Of a stretch of DNA of 43,099 nt, positions 7,596 through 17,722 are shown piece by piece; the stretch's first letter is position 1; every line of letters begins with the position of its first letter. The DNA comes from Nitrospiraceae bacterium (GTDB lineage Bacteria; Nitrospirota; Nitrospiria; Nitrospirales; Nitrospiraceae). The DNA lies in NCBI GenBank assembly GCA_014379455.1, contig JACMLT010000220.1:1-43099 (forward strand), read 5' to 3'. The notes under the pieces were generated by a model. It saw only the letters and a program-made list of their open reading frames with translations. It made no database searches and had not been told where the DNA came from. The translations under genes and the position numbers were made by a program.

Positions 7596-8540
7596 ATGCT
7601 GAAAGTAACGCGTGGGCTGTACGGCGAATATCCACGTCCCTATCCCGTCGCCACGATCGGTAATTTCGACGGCCATCACCTAGGCCATCAGGCGCTGTTG
7701 CAGACAGTGGTCGAGACAGCCCGGAAGGCACAGGGGACGGCGCTCGTACTGACCTTCGATCCGCATCCGGTCAGGATTCTCGCGCCGCTTGTCGATCTTC
7801 GCTTTCTTACCACTCCGGAGGAAAAGCTTGCGCATTTCGAGGCCGCAGGGATCGACGAAGTCGTCTTCCTGGACTTTACTCCCACCTTTGCGGCCATGAG
7901 CCCCCACAAGTTTGCAGAAGACATCCTGCATCGGTCTCTTTCTCTATCGGAACTATTTGTGGGCAATCATTTCGCCTTTGGGAAGGGTCGGAAAGGTCGC
8001 ATTGATGACCTCGTGCATCTTGGCGAGCAGTATGGATTCCGAGTGCATTCTATGACTCCGCTGATGTGTAACGGGGGCGTGGTGAGTTCGAGCAGGATTC
8101 GCCAACTTATTCAGGCAGGGGAGATGGAGCAGGTTACCGCCTTGCTTGGGCGCGCCTATGGGATTCGCGGTACGGTGGTGCAGGGGATGCAACAGGGACA
8201 GGCAATGGGCTGGCCCACGGCGAATTTACACATCCCCGACGACCGCGTCGTGCCGCCTGATGGCGTCTATGTTGCGCGGACTGTCTATGGGGTTCAAACT
8301 TATGATTCAATCGCGTACATCGGGACGAGGCCGACCTTTGGTGCAGGCGAGCGATTGATCGAAGTCAATCTGTTGGATCAAACCTGCGATCTCTATGATC
8401 AACAGATCACCGTACAGTTTATGGCGCGGTTACGCGGCGATCACACCTTTGTCTCTGTCGATGAGCTGTCACAACAAATTGCTTGTGATGTGGAACAGGC
8501 ACGCAGTAGCTTACGGCGTTTTTCGCAGGGAGTACCGTAA
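7596..8540 (+). CDS. ribF: Bifunctional riboflavin kinase / FMN adenylyltransferase (FAD synthetase)
   Basis: Converts riboflavin to FMN and then FAD. The N-terminal nucleotidyltransferase domain has GNFDGHHLGHQALL with the HxGH motif at residues 28-31, and TFDPHP. A later RIRQLI element (SSSRIRQLI) matches the conserved end of the adenylyltransferase domain. The C-terminal riboflavin kinase domain starts near residue 185 (GIRGTVVQG) and contains GWPTANL, the flavokinase signature. Length 314 residues is typical. It follows hemB by five bases and precedes tilS by two, so it appears to be part of the same run. No FMN riboswitch is present, as there is no room for one. Confidence 0.96.
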   Translation: MLKVTRGLYGEYPRPYPVATIGNFDGHHLGHQALLQTVVETARKAQGTALVLTFDPHPVRILAPLVDLRFLTTPEEKLAHFEAAGIDEVVFLDFTPTFAAMSPHKFAEDILHRSLSLSELFVGNHFAFGKGRKGRIDDLVHLGEQYGFRVHSMTPLMCNGGVVSSSRIRQLIQAGEMEQVTALLGRAYGIRGTVVQGMQQGQAMGWPTANLHIPDDRVVPPDGVYVARTVYGVQTYDSIAYIGTRPTFGAGERLIEVNLLDQTCDLYDQQITVQFMARLRGDHTFVSVDELSQQIACDVEQARSSLRRFSQGVP

Positions 8541-8542
8541 CC

Positions 8543-10018
8543 ATGGCCGCCGAGACTATGATCATAAGGTCGCAATCCAGATCCACCACACGGCCGGCAT
8601 TGTTGGCTCAACTTGTTCGAACCGTGCGGCAGCATAGGCTGTTCGTTCCGGGTCATCACCTATTGGTGGCTGTGTCGGGCGGGCCGGACTCCATCGCGTT
8701 GTTGTCACTCCTCCATCGCCTGGCCCCCTCCTGGCGGCTCACGTTGACGGTAATCCACTGTAACTACGGGCTTCGCGGAGCGGAGTCCGACGGCGATGAA
8801 TCATTTGTTAAAACCTTTTGCCAAGAACGACGGCTGAATCTTATTGTCCATCGACCCACACTAGTCAATCGGCAGCGCTCGTCGCTTCAAGCCACGGCGC
8901 GTGACGTACGCTATGACTTCATGAAGCAATTGGCTGGCGAAGTAGGGGCTGACCGCATCGTGGTCGGTCATACTGCCAATGACCAGGCGGAAACGGTGTT
9001 CATGTGGCTGTTGCGGGGGGCCGGCATGACTGGGTTAGCAGGAATGCCGTACGCGCGTGAAGGCGGGATTATTCGTCCTATTCTCGCGGCCACCCGCGAA
9101 GCGGTGGTGACATATCTGGATCAAGAAGGGCTGACCTATCGCCGGGATTCGAGTAATGAGAAACCGCTCTATCATCGCAATCGGATTAGGAAGGAACTGT
9201 TCCCTGTTCTCATACAGTTGGCGCCGGCTGCCGTCCGAGTGCTACAGCGGCAGGCGGACTTGCTACGAGAGGACGAGCATTACCTGGAGCAAGTAACACG
9301 GACCTTAGTGAGTGCACTCGTCAGTCGGAATTCTAATAGTGTGCAACGAGTCGATCAGCGAGCCTTCATCGAGTTGCCGGTTGCGCTTCAGCGGCGTCTT
9401 GCTCGTTCCATTTTACGGAACTACGACGAAGAGGGGCGCGCGAGCAGCCTTTCGGTCGTGGAATCAGTTCGGCGTCTCTTTCTCAAGGAGGGGAGTGGGG
9501 CTCGGTTGGCATTGAAGCAGGTCGTGGTGACGCTGGATCAGGGAGTGGTGCGATTTAGCCCAGATGCAGGGAGAGATCGCAGCAATCCGATTGATTTGGA
9601 GCAAAATAAGAGAGAGGTGCTTGCAGTCTCGGCGCCTTCAATGGTCTCATGGTCTGGAACGAATCAGCAAATTCATGTACAACGTATGACTCGTCGTGCT
9701 GTCGATGAGCTAGGGAGGCCTCCTTCACAAGAGCTGGCAGTGTTTGATACCGACCGGTTTTCTGAGCCCTTGGTCATTCGTACATGGCAGGCCGGCGATC
9801 GACTCTTTCCTTGTGGGATGAAAGGGAAGAGCAAGAAGTTGCAAGACTTCTTTACTGATCAGAAAGTGGCTCGTCATGGACGGGGAAAGGTTCCACTATT
9901 AGTGGCGCCAGAGGGGATCCTCTGGGTGGTGGGAATGCGGCAGGACGAGCGCTTTGTTGTTCGTAGCGGGACGACACGGTGTTTGGTTGTCTCGGTGCAC
10001 AACTGGGAGAGAGAGTAA
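8543..10018 (+). CDS. tilS: tRNA(Ile)-lysidine synthase
   Basis: Ligates lysine to C34 of the CAU-anticodon tRNA(Ile) using ATP, so that it reads AUA instead of AUG. The PP-loop signature SGGPDS begins at residue 45 (LLVAVSGGPDSIALL). HCNYGLRG and VVGHTANDQAETVFMWLLRG are conserved active-site segments. The C-terminal domain shows GDRLFPCGMKGKSKKLQDFF, typical of long TilS proteins. Length is 491 residues. The start at 8543 is two bases after the ribF stop. hpt follows after six bases, matching the common tilS-hpt-ftsH order. Confidence 0.96.
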   Translation: MAAETMIIRSQSRSTTRPALLAQLVRTVRQHRLFVPGHHLLVAVSGGPDSIALLSLLHRLAPSWRLTLTVIHCNYGLRGAESDGDESFVKTFCQERRLNLIVHRPTLVNRQRSSLQATARDVRYDFMKQLAGEVGADRIVVGHTANDQAETVFMWLLRGAGMTGLAGMPYAREGGIIRPILAATREAVVTYLDQEGLTYRRDSSNEKPLYHRNRIRKELFPVLIQLAPAAVRVLQRQADLLREDEHYLEQVTRTLVSALVSRNSNSVQRVDQRAFIELPVALQRRLARSILRNYDEEGRASSLSVVESVRRLFLKEGSGARLALKQVVVTLDQGVVRFSPDAGRDRSNPIDLEQNKREVLAVSAPSMVSWSGTNQQIHVQRMTRRAVDELGRPPSQELAVFDTDRFSEPLVIRTWQAGDRLFPCGMKGKSKKLQDFFTDQKVARHGRGKVPLLVAPEGILWVVGMRQDERFVVRSGTTRCLVVSVHNWERE

Positions 10019-10024
10019 GGGCGT

Positions 10025-10573
10025 ATGGAACGGATCTTCGGTCGACCGATCGTGACGCAAGAACAAATGCGCGCTCGGATTCGTGAGTTGGGCAAGCAGA
10101 TCACAACCGATTATGCTGGAATGGATTGTGTTTTGGTGGGAGTATTGAAGGGAGCCTATGCGTTCTATGCCGATTTGGCTCGCGCAATCAGAATCCCCAT
10201 TCGGGTAGATTTTCTTATGGTGACGAGTGAAGGGTCTCAGACAAAATCATCCGGCAAGGTGAAAACGGTTAAAATGGTGACCGAGCTGACCGAGGACATC
10301 AAAGGGAAAGACGTGTTGCTGGTGGAGGACATCGTCGACTCCGGGCTCACAGCCCAATACTTGGTCAAGACGTTGGCGAAAAAAAAACCGCGGTCGATTA
10401 AAGTTTGCACCTTGCTGAGCAAGCCAGAACGTCGAGTGATCAATGTCACCATCGATTATGTGGGCTTCAAGATTCCCAATAAATATGTGGTGGGATACGG
10501 GCTCGACTATCAGCAGAAATACCGAAACCTTCCCTATCTGGCTGTCTTGGATATGGAAGGAGATCAAGAGTAA
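10025..10573 (+). CDS. hpt: Hypoxanthine phosphoribosyltransferase
   Basis: Salvages hypoxanthine (and guanine) with PRPP to IMP (GMP). The PRPP-binding motif is LLVEDIVDSGLTAQYL with acidic pair E101-D102. VGVLKGAYAFYADLARAI and the C-terminal VGYGLDYQQKYRNLPY are family hallmarks. Length 182 residues is normal. It is placed between tilS and ftsH, an arrangement conserved in many bacteria. About 100 bases separate it from ftsH, and that space carries a probable promoter. Confidence 0.95.
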   Translation: MERIFGRPIVTQEQMRARIRELGKQITTDYAGMDCVLVGVLKGAYAFYADLARAIRIPIRVDFLMVTSEGSQTKSSGKVKTVKMVTELTEDIKGKDVLLVEDIVDSGLTAQYLVKTLAKKKPRSIKVCTLLSKPERRVINVTIDYVGFKIPNKYVVGYGLDYQQKYRNLPYLAVLDMEGDQE

Positions 10574-10589
10574 GGCTTTGATCACACGG

Positions 10590-10619
10590 TTGTCAGTATG
10601 AAGGTGCGTGTGGTAACAT
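10590..10619 (+). promoter_or_regulatory. Probable sigma70-type promoter for ftsH
   Basis: TTGTCA at 10590-10595 (5 of 6 to the -35 consensus) and TAACAT at 10614-10619 (4 of 6 to the -10 consensus) have an 18-base spacer, with a TG extended -10 dinucleotide at 10611-10612. It lies in the gap between hpt and ftsH and would start RNA near 10626, about 50 bases before the ftsH ATG. This is a motif match only. Confidence 0.45.
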
Positions 10620-10674
10620 CACTCATGTTAATGGTTGCTCTGACCATAAGCGTGCCGTCCACAAGGAGATCGGG

Positions 10675-12486
10675 ATGAATTCCAGGACAAAGAATATACT
10701 TTTCTGGGTTGTCGTCGGCCTCTTCATGATTTTGCTGTTCAACCTATTCAGCGTGCCGCATCATGAACCAGAAGAGGATGTGATTTTTAGTGAGTTCATG
10801 ACCAAGCTCGACAAGGGAGAAGTCGAGAGAGTCATCATCAAATCCAGCCACATCAGCGCCATCCTCAAAGATAAGACTCATATTCGAACCTACTCGGTAG
10901 AGTATCCAGAATTGGTGCAGGTCTTACGGGACAAGGGTGTGCAGATCGAGGCAAAACCACCGGACGAAAGCCCATGGTACATTACATTCCTTGTGACGTG
11001 GGGACCGTTTGTCCTATTTCTGGGGTTGTGGTTCTTCCTGATGCGGCAGATGCAGATGGGGGGCAACAAGGCCATGTCGTTCGGCAAGAGCAAAGCTCGT
11101 TTGCTGACGGAGGAGCGTAAAAAGGTATTGTTCGCCGACGTGGCTGGTGTTGAAGAAGCTAAGAACGAAGTACTCGAGATCATCGAGTTTCTCAAGGATC
11201 CTCGCAAGTTTCAAAAACTGGGCGGCCGCATTCCTAAAGGTGTCTTGATAGTCGGCCCTCCCGGTACAGGGAAAACGTTACTGGCAAAGGCCATTGCCGG
11301 CGAAGCCAATGTGCCGTTTTTCAGTATTAGTGGATCGGACTTCGTTGAAATGTTTGTGGGAGTTGGAGCGTCGCGTGTTCGTGACCTTTTCGAGCAGGGA
11401 AAGAAACATGCACCCTGCATTATTTTTATCGATGAAATTGATGCCGTTGGCCGACTTCGTGGAGCAGGGTTGGGTGGAGGTCATGATGAGCGTGAACAGA
11501 CGCTCAATCAATTGCTCGTCGAGATGGATGGGTTTGATACGACAGAAGGTGTGATCTTGGTTGCTGCGACGAACCGGCCGGATGTCCTCGACCCTGCCTT
11601 GCTCAGACCGGGGCGGTTTGATCGGCAAGTCGTGGTGAATCGACCGGACATGCGGGGTCGTGTTGAGGTTCTCCAGGTGCATACAAAGAAAGTTCCGATT
11701 GCAGCGAATGTGGAGTTGGAAAAAATCGCGCGCGGCACACCGGGATTTTCAGGGGCCGATCTTGAAAACTTGGTTAACGAAGCGGCACTTTGGGCTGCAA
11801 GACTCAACAAGAAAGAAGTGGAAGTCATCGATTTTGAGATGGCTAAAGATAAGGTGTTGATGGGGGCAGAGCGAAAGAGTATGTTCTTGAGCGACGAGGA
11901 GAAAAAGACGACGGCTTATCATGAAGCCGGGCATACGCTGATCGCCAAGCTGCTTCCTGGAACAGACCCCGTACACAAAGTAACCATTATTCCTCGGGGC
12001 CGCGCCTTGGGCGTCACGATGCAGCTCCCCACCGATGACCGGCACGGTTACTCAAAGAGTTATTTGCTCAACCAGCTTGCCATCCTCATGGGAGGACGTG
12101 TGGCGGAAGAGTTGGTCCTGAACGAGATGACGACCGGAGCGGGAAACGACATAGAACGCGCGACGGATCTTGCGAGAAAGATGGTCTGTGAATGGGGCAT
12201 GAGCGAAAAGATGGGGCCACTGACGTTTGGCAAACAAAACGAACAGGTTTTCCTTGGGCGGGAGATGGGGAGCCAGCGCGACTTCAGCGATCACATAGCA
12301 ATGGAGATCGATCAGGAAGTCACGCGGCTTGTGACAGAAAACTATGAGAGGGCGAAGCGATTGCTCACGGATAATATGGCTAGTCTGAAGCGTTTGGCAG
12401 AAGCACTCTTAGAAAAAGAAGTACTCGACGGATCCGATATTGATCACATTCTGATGCAGTCTCCATCCCAACCAGTTCCTGCCTAA
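10675..12486 (+). CDS. ftsH: ATP-dependent zinc metalloprotease FtsH
   Basis: A membrane-anchored AAA+ protease that degrades membrane and regulatory proteins. Two N-terminal membrane segments lie at about residues 6-24 and 102-124 around a periplasmic loop. Walker A GPPGTGKT is at 194-201 and Walker B acidic residues D253-E254 lie in FIDEIDAVG. The second region of homology is [20 protein letters not shown]. The zinc site HEAGH is at 416-420. Length 603 residues is typical. AAGGAG at 10663-10668 supports the ATG at 10675. A candidate promoter lies just upstream. Confidence 0.98.
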   Translation: MNSRTKNILFWVVVGLFMILLFNLFSVPHHEPEEDVIFSEFMTKLDKGEVERVIIKSSHISAILKDKTHIRTYSVEYPELVQVLRDKGVQIEAKPPDESPWYITFLVTWGPFVLFLGLWFFLMRQMQMGGNKAMSFGKSKARLLTEERKKVLFADVAGVEEAKNEVLEIIEFLKDPRKFQKLGGRIPKGVLIVGPPGTGKTLLAKAIAGEANVPFFSISGSDFVEMFVGVGASRVRDLFEQGKKHAPCIIFIDEIDAVGRLRGAGLGGGHDEREQTLNQLLVEMDGFDTTEGVILVAATNRPDVLDPALLRPGRFDRQVVVNRPDMRGRVEVLQVHTKKVPIAANVELEKIARGTPGFSGADLENLVNEAALWAARLNKKEVEVIDFEMAKDKVLMGAERKSMFLSDEEKKTTAYHEAGHTLIAKLLPGTDPVHKVTIIPRGRALGVTMQLPTDDRHGYSKSYLLNQLAILMGGRVAEELVLNEMTTGAGNDIERATDLARKMVCEWGMSEKMGPLTFGKQNEQVFLGREMGSQRDFSDHIAMEIDQEVTRLVTENYERAKRLLTDNMASLKRLAEALLEKEVLDGSDIDHILMQSPSQPVPA

Positions 12487-12502
12487 CTTCTGTATCGCTG
12501 AT

Positions 12503-12537
12503 CCCGTGACGCCATTTCATGGCATTGGCGCCACGGG
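12503..12537 (+). other. Stem-loop between ftsH and folP
   Basis: CCCGTGACGCC at 12503-12513 pairs with GGCGCCACGGG at 12527-12537 with one mismatch, leaving a 13-base loop. It begins 17 bases after the ftsH stop. No T-tract follows, so it is not a classical intrinsic terminator; it could protect the ftsH mRNA 3' end or act as a weak terminator. The rest of the 181-base ftsH-folP gap shows no other clear element. Confidence 0.5.
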
Positions 12538-12667
12538 ACGGTATATCTAAAAGATAATAGTGGAGAAGGGAGTCCTTCTTACACGTGATGTGTTGAGCCA
12601 TACATCCACGACAGGTGGAGGTGTAAGGTTACATAACGGCCTCTAATATGCCGTCTAGCGAGAGCTT

Positions 12668-13537
12668 ATGATAATGACACGACAGGCAAAAGATCGGCTG
12701 ATCGAGTTTTCTGGCCGACCATTGATCATGGGTGTGGTGAATGTGACGCCTGATTCATTCTTCGATGGCGGCCATTATTTGGATACAGCAGCTGCTGTAG
12801 CGCATGCCATTCGATTAGTAGAAGAAGGGGCCGATCTGTTGGATATCGGTGCAGAGTCGACGCGCCCTGGCGCCGCTGTCGTAACCGAGGCAGAAGAATG
12901 TCGTCGCGCGATTCCCGTTGTAACCGCGGTGGCAAAGTCTGTTTCTGTTCCAATCTCAATCGATACCTCCAAGGCCACTGTTGCACGCGCGGCACTTGAC
13001 TCCGGAGCGGTTATTGTGAACGACGTCACTGCGTTGCGTGGCGACCCCACAATGGTGAATGTGATCGCCGGAACGGGAGCTGGAATCGTGTTGATGCATA
13101 TGTATGGTACGCCACGTACGATGCAGCTGGACCCATGTTATGAGAATGTATCTGCAGAGGTCTCGGAATTTTTCGAGGAACGAATCCGTTTTGCAATGGC
13201 ACATGGCATTGTACGACGACAAATCATTCTTGATCCAGGTATTGGATTTGGTAAGCTACTGGAACATAATCTTACGCTGCTAGCTCAGTTATGCCAGTTT
13301 GAGCAGTTTGAATGTCCCTTGATGGTCGGTGTCTCACACAAGGGGTTTCTTGGCCAACTCGTGGGCCGCCCGGTTCAGGAGCGGCAATGGGGTACAGCGG
13401 CGGCAGTAGCGATTGCAGTGGATCGAGGGGCTGGAATCCTCCGCGTCCACGACGTGAGAGCGATGAGAGATGTGGTGCAGGTCGCAGCGGCGATTAGTCG
13501 GCAGCCGGCCATTTCCATGAAAGCACAACATGCGTAA
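12668..13537 (+). CDS. folP: Dihydropteroate synthase
   Basis: Joins p-aminobenzoate to the pterin pyrophosphate in folate synthesis and is the target of sulfonamides. The signatures are seen in order: [55 protein letters not shown] and GVSHKGFL, the last having the conserved Lys but His instead of the usual Arg before it, and finally RVHDV. Length is 289 residues. ATG at 12668 or the in-frame ATG at 12674 could be used; the ribosome site is weak. The stop overlaps the start of glmM by eight bases, implying coupling. Confidence 0.95.
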   Translation: MIMTRQAKDRLIEFSGRPLIMGVVNVTPDSFFDGGHYLDTAAAVAHAIRLVEEGADLLDIGAESTRPGAAVVTEAEECRRAIPVVTAVAKSVSVPISIDTSKATVARAALDSGAVIVNDVTALRGDPTMVNVIAGTGAGIVLMHMYGTPRTMQLDPCYENVSAEVSEFFEERIRFAMAHGIVRRQIILDPGIGFGKLLEHNLTLLAQLCQFEQFECPLMVGVSHKGFLGQLVGRPVQERQWGTAAAVAIAVDRGAGILRVHDVRAMRDVVQVAAAISRQPAISMKAQHA

Positions 13538-14879
13538 ACTGTTCGGCACCGACGGGGTTCGAGGGGTCGCGAACCTTGATCCAATGACCAGCGAAATGGC
13601 GATGCAGCTGGGGCGAGCCGCAGCACATTTGTTTATGCGCCGATCCGGGCGCCATCAAATTGTAATCGGCAAGGACACCCGGATCTCCGGCTACATGCTG
13701 GAGTCAGCGTTAACTTCCGGGGTTTGCTCGATGGGTGTTGATGTGTTGCTGGTCGGTCCGATGCCGACGCCGGCCATCGCATTTTTGACAAGAAGTCTTC
13801 GCGCCGATGCAGGGGTGATGATCTCTGCCTCGCACAATCCCTATCAAGATAACGGCATTAAGTTTTTTTCCAATGATGGGTTTAAATTGCCTGATGAAAT
13901 GGAACTTCGCATTGAAGGCCTCATCGTCTCAAATGAGATCGCTCATCTAAGGCCGACCGCAGATGCCATTGGGAAAGCCTATCGTATCGACGATGCCGAG
14001 GGGCGGTACATCGAGTTTGTCAAACGGTCTCTTCCGAGAGAGTTGGACTTCCAGGGGATCAAAGTGGTTGTCGATTGTGCCAATGGCGCAGCCTACAAGG
14101 TTGCCCCAACGGTATTGCGCGAACTTGGAGCGAAGGTTGAAGTGATCGGCAATATGCCGGACGGGATGAATATCAATGCCGGCTGTGGGGCGGTCCATCC
14201 TGAATTGCTGCAGAAGGCAGTCCGTGAGCAGGGAGCTCATCTTGGAGTGGCGTTGGACGGGGATGCTGATCGCGCCATCTTTGTCTGCGAACAGGGACGC
14301 ATCATAGATGGTGATCATATTATGGCGATGTTGGCGCTTGATCTTCATCGTCAAGGGAAGCTTTCGAAACAGACAGTTGTGGGGACTGTCATGAGCAACT
14401 TCGGATTGGAGTTGGCCATGACGAAAGCGGGTATTGTCCTCGTGCGGACTGCCGTCGGTGATAGGTATGTACTCGAACGAATGTCGGCTGAGGGCTACAA
14501 CTTCGGAGGAGAGCAATCAGGCCATTTCATTTTCCTAGACCATAATACGACCGGTGATGGGTTGATTTCGGCGTTGCAAGTCTTGTCCCTCATGAAACGC
14601 ACTGGGCAGCCCATGTCTGAGCTGGCCAAATCCATGACGGCGGTACCACAAGTATTACTCAATGTGAAGGTCACACAGAAACCGACTCTCGACACGATCC
14701 CAGAACTCCAACGTGCGATCGATGAAAGTGAACAGCGTCTGAACGGCAGTGGGCGCGTGTTGGTGCGATATTCGGGAACGGAACCGCTCTTACGAGTGAT
14801 GGTCGAGGGTGAGCGTGATGATCAGATTCGTGAGGTAGCCAATCATCTTGTAGACGTAATCAAGGTTCATCTGGGTTAA
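13530..14879 (+). CDS. glmM: Phosphoglucosamine mutase
   Basis: Interconverts glucosamine-6-phosphate and glucosamine-1-phosphate for UDP-GlcNAc, the precursor of peptidoglycan, LPS and other glycans. [13 protein letters not shown] opens the protein. The phosphorylated serine is S101 in [16 protein letters not shown]. The metal loop is DGDADRAIF, the sugar loop GGEQSGH, and the phosphate-binding [12 protein letters not shown] is near the C-terminus. Length 449 residues is standard. It overlaps folP, a widely conserved folP-glmM pairing. Confidence 0.97.
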   Translation: MRKLFGTDGVRGVANLDPMTSEMAMQLGRAAAHLFMRRSGRHQIVIGKDTRISGYMLESALTSGVCSMGVDVLLVGPMPTPAIAFLTRSLRADAGVMISASHNPYQDNGIKFFSNDGFKLPDEMELRIEGLIVSNEIAHLRPTADAIGKAYRIDDAEGRYIEFVKRSLPRELDFQGIKVVVDCANGAAYKVAPTVLRELGAKVEVIGNMPDGMNINAGCGAVHPELLQKAVREQGAHLGVALDGDADRAIFVCEQGRIIDGDHIMAMLALDLHRQGKLSKQTVVGTVMSNFGLELAMTKAGIVLVRTAVGDRYVLERMSAEGYNFGGEQSGHFIFLDHNTTGDGLISALQVLSLMKRTGQPMSELAKSMTAVPQVLLNVKVTQKPTLDTIPELQRAIDESEQRLNGSGRVLVRYSGTEPLLRVMVEGERDDQIREVANHLVDVIKVHLG

Positions 14880-14906
14880 GGTGTCATCCTCCATTGAGGG
14901 AGGCTT

Positions 14907-17459
14907 ATGCTGCCGTCCCTCACCGTTGCCTTCATTGCCGGGCTCTTGGTCGGATCACAGATCCCCTACTTCCCCCTCGTCACCTCCTTCCTACTCCTCC
15001 TTGTTGGGTTAGGTGCAGTCGCCCTGGAACAACTCACTCGCGTACCCGTTCCAAAAGTTACGTGGCACTACGGAATATTCTTAGTTGGAGTGGTCTATTG
15101 GTTGCTGGTCGTCAATCTGACTGCCCATGGTCCAATAGCCGAGGATCCTTTCGATGCAACGATCGAAGTCACTGGCCGTATTGTGGCGCCTGTGCAACAG
15201 GCGCCCGATCGCCTGGTCATGATCATCAGGTCGGACAATCCAGTCGATGCATCGGCACCATCTCGGCATGTACGGCTGACGTGGCGCACACCTGAACGAG
15301 TATTCTTCCAAGGTGATCGGGTTGGCTTTCGGGCGATAGTGCGACGCCCGAGCGGGTCATTGAACCCTGGTGGATTTAGCTATGGGGCGTATCTTGAGCG
15401 CCAAGGGATTGATGCGATTGCTACAGTGACCGGACCGGATGCGGTGCATTTTCTTGAGTCGGGGTATGCGCATGCCTGGTGGGCGATTTGGACTCTATTC
15501 GATCAGTGGAGAGGCAATATTCGTCTCGCTGCGGTGCAGACTCTTTCACAGCCTGCACTAGGATTGTATCTGGGTATCATCATCGGTGATCGAGGGTATT
15601 TGGACCCAGAGATCCGTGATCAGTTTATGACGACTGGGACAGTCCATCTCCTTTCTATTTCAGGGAGCCACTTGGGTCTCGTCGCGCTACTCATTTTCTC
15701 GCTTGTCAGATGGGCAACGATTCTGTTGCCTTCCGATTGGCTGCTTGCAATGTCTCGGAAAATCACACCAACTCGCATAGCTGCTCTCTGCACGCTCCTT
15801 CCGGTCGCTGGCTATGCCTGCCTGGCTGGGGCGGAACTCGCTACGATTCGGTCGTTGTTGATGGTAACTGTTGGGCTGAGTGCGATTTGGCTTGGTCAGG
15901 AGCGTCGGCTCTTTCATGCCCTCTCTGCCGCCGCAATGGTGATATTGCTACATGATCCTCAGGCGCTATTTGATATCTCCTTTCAGCTCTCCTTTTTGTC
16001 CGTCATCGCAATGGCCGGATGGCTCTCTCGTCAGACGGTGGTTGACCAGGAAGGATTGCTGAACGAATCATCTGAACCATCGTATGTGAGAACCTGTATC
16101 CGGTGGGGGAGAGACTCTATAGTCATGAGCGGCGTCGTGACCTTGGTGACTCTTCCTCTTGTTGCATACTATTTTTATCAACTGCCCTGGCTCGGTCTTT
16201 TCACCAATGTGGTGGCCGTTCCTGTGATGGGAATCTTGCTCGTTCCGATTGGTCTCGTGTCTGCCGTGTGGGAGATTGCGATAGGGGGAGCCGTTCTACC
16301 CCTGGCGACATTGAATCAGTGGCTGCTTGAATACTTTGTGATGGTGATCCGCTTGATATCGATGGTCTCTGGAGGGGAATGGCATGTTGCGGCCCCGTCA
16401 GTGTTCACCATAGTCCTATTTTATGCTTGCCTCAGTCTGCTCTGGCAGCGAGTGGGTGGTGCGGCATTCCGGTGGACAGTAAGCACCGGAGTCCTATTGG
16501 TATTGTTGTGGTGGGCATGGTCTCCACGGATGTTTCTGGATGGAGATCACTTTCGAGTCACGTTTCTCGATGTCGGGCAAGGCGATAGCGCGGTGATTGA
16601 GCTGCCTGATGGACAGGTGGTATTGATCGACGGGGGAGCGACGTATGAACGATTCGACATGGGTCGCGCGGTGGTGGCTCCATTTCTCTGGAATCGAGGC
16701 ATTCGCACTATTGACCAGGTCATCGGCACGCATCCTCAACTTGATCATGTCGGAGGCCTTGCCTGGGTAGTCCGTCATTTTATTGTGAAACAATATTGGG
16801 GATCTGGAGAGACTCGTGAGGAATTATTTTATCGACGTTTGCAGGAATCATTAGTGACTCAAGGACTCCAAGAAGGGGTTGTCAGTGAAGGGCAGGAGAT
16901 CGTATCATCCGGTCCCTGTCGGTTGGTGGTCCTCAATCCAAAGAGAGATGGGTACCTTGCTATGCCGTCCCACGAAAGTCATGCGGGTGGGCATGCGTTG
17001 AACAATCGTTCTGTGGTGACGCGTCTGACGTGTGGCAATCATACGATGCTCTTCGCCGCGGATGTCGAGGACAATGGTTTGTTGCGGATGTCCCGCTCAC
17101 CGTTTCATAGTCCGGTCGAAGTTCTCAAGGTGCCGCATCATGGGGCGGTGAGCTCATTGAACTATGCCTGGTTGGCATCGCTACATCCCCAGTATGCCGT
17201 ATTTTCGGCAGGGCGCCATAATTCCTACAGACACCCTGCCGAGGCTGTTCTCGATGCATATAAGTCGGAGGGCAGTACGGTGTTACGGACCGATCATGAT
17301 GGAGGGGTCTGGTTTACCGGAAGAGCATCCGGTGACACGCTTCATGTGCATCGAACGAGTGAATGGACGCTTCAGCCAACCAACAGCGTCTCGTGCCTGT
17401 TGCCTTGTGAGAAGGCAAACTGGATCCGGATATGGAAACAGTGGCGTGACGGCCATTAA
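14907..17459 (+). CDS. comEC: ComEC/Rec2-type DNA uptake channel protein
   Basis: An 850-residue inner-membrane protein of the ComEC family, which carries single-stranded DNA into the cytoplasm in natural transformation. The N-terminus has membrane segments and a soluble OB-like part around residues 80-175. The central competence domain is strongly hydrophobic, about residues 200-540, and contains STGTVHLL-like family sequence (TTGTVHLLSISGSHLGL). From residue 551 there is a metallo-beta-lactamase-like domain (VTFLDVGQGDSAVIEL, THPQLDHVGGL). In this domain the second histidine of the common HxHxDH motif is Gln. A GGGAGG ribosome site lies just before the ATG. Other competence genes are not in the window, so transformation is not shown. 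Confidence 0.93.
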   Translation: MLPSLTVAFIAGLLVGSQIPYFPLVTSFLLLLVGLGAVALEQLTRVPVPKVTWHYGIFLVGVVYWLLVVNLTAHGPIAEDPFDATIEVTGRIVAPVQQAPDRLVMIIRSDNPVDASAPSRHVRLTWRTPERVFFQGDRVGFRAIVRRPSGSLNPGGFSYGAYLERQGIDAIATVTGPDAVHFLESGYAHAWWAIWTLFDQWRGNIRLAAVQTLSQPALGLYLGIIIGDRGYLDPEIRDQFMTTGTVHLLSISGSHLGLVALLIFSLVRWATILLPSDWLLAMSRKITPTRIAALCTLLPVAGYACLAGAELATIRSLLMVTVGLSAIWLGQERRLFHALSAAAMVILLHDPQALFDISFQLSFLSVIAMAGWLSRQTVVDQEGLLNESSEPSYVRTCIRWGRDSIVMSGVVTLVTLPLVAYYFYQLPWLGLFTNVVAVPVMGILLVPIGLVSAVWEIAIGGAVLPLATLNQWLLEYFVMVIRLISMVSGGEWHVAAPSVFTIVLFYACLSLLWQRVGGAAFRWTVSTGVLLVLLWWAWSPRMFLDGDHFRVTFLDVGQGDSAVIELPDGQVVLIDGGATYERFDMGRAVVAPFLWNRGIRTIDQVIGTHPQLDHVGGLAWVVRHFIVKQYWGSGETREELFYRRLQESLVTQGLQEGVVSEGQEIVSSGPCRLVVLNPKRDGYLAMPSHESHAGGHALNNRSVVTRLTCGNHTMLFAADVEDNGLLRMSRSPFHSPVEVLKVPHHGAVSSLNYAWLASLHPQYAVFSAGRHNSYRHPAEAVLDAYKSEGSTVLRTDHDGGVWFTGRASGDTLHVHRTSEWTLQPTNSVSCLLPCEKANWIRIWKQWRDGH

Positions 17460-17722
17460 TTGCTGTTTCGCCAGATCATGCAGGCCAATGTCATATACCT
17501 GCTACCACCGATACTTAGATGAAGAATCCAGGTCCATGAGCGAGTGCACATTTCAAGTGTCTGCAAGGCGAAATTCGTCAGTCTCCCTCACAGTAGCGAA
17601 CCCCTGATAGCATAAGTCCCCAAGTTTACTCAGCTTTCATCATCTGAGATCAAGGCATAGCATGTGCATACACCCATGCTTGTCTTAGCTTATGCCATCA
17701 AAACTCCTAGGGAACTCATGAT
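17460..17722. other. Intergenic region between comEC and the polysaccharide locus
   Basis: A 263-base stretch without a convincing gene. It marks the change from housekeeping genes to the polysaccharide locus. No intrinsic terminator and no good sigma70 or sigma54 promoter was found by eye. The main structure is a nested inverted repeat near its right end, listed separately. A 23-codon frame from an ATG near 17537 lacks a ribosome site and is not called. Confidence 0.6.
17654..17696. repeat. Nested inverted repeat upstream of the ribbon-helix-helix gene
   Basis: Outer arms GGCATA (17654-17659) and TATGCC (17691-17696) enclose inner arms GCATG (17660-17664) and CATGC (17675-17679). The right-hand outer arm ends 26 bases before the ATG of the small predicted DNA-binding protein. 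It could be an operator for that protein or an RNA hairpin in its leader. The arms are short, so chance is possible. Confidence 0.35.

Noticed and set aside
14894-15295. Second plus-strand frame at the start of comEC
   Set aside because: It overlaps the ComEC N-terminus in another frame, is rich in Arg, Cys and Ser, and has no ribosome site of its own that competes with that of comEC.
17164-17607. Plus-strand frame across the comEC end into the gap
   Set aside because: Most of it lies inside comEC in a different frame and the part beyond has no motif or ribosome site.
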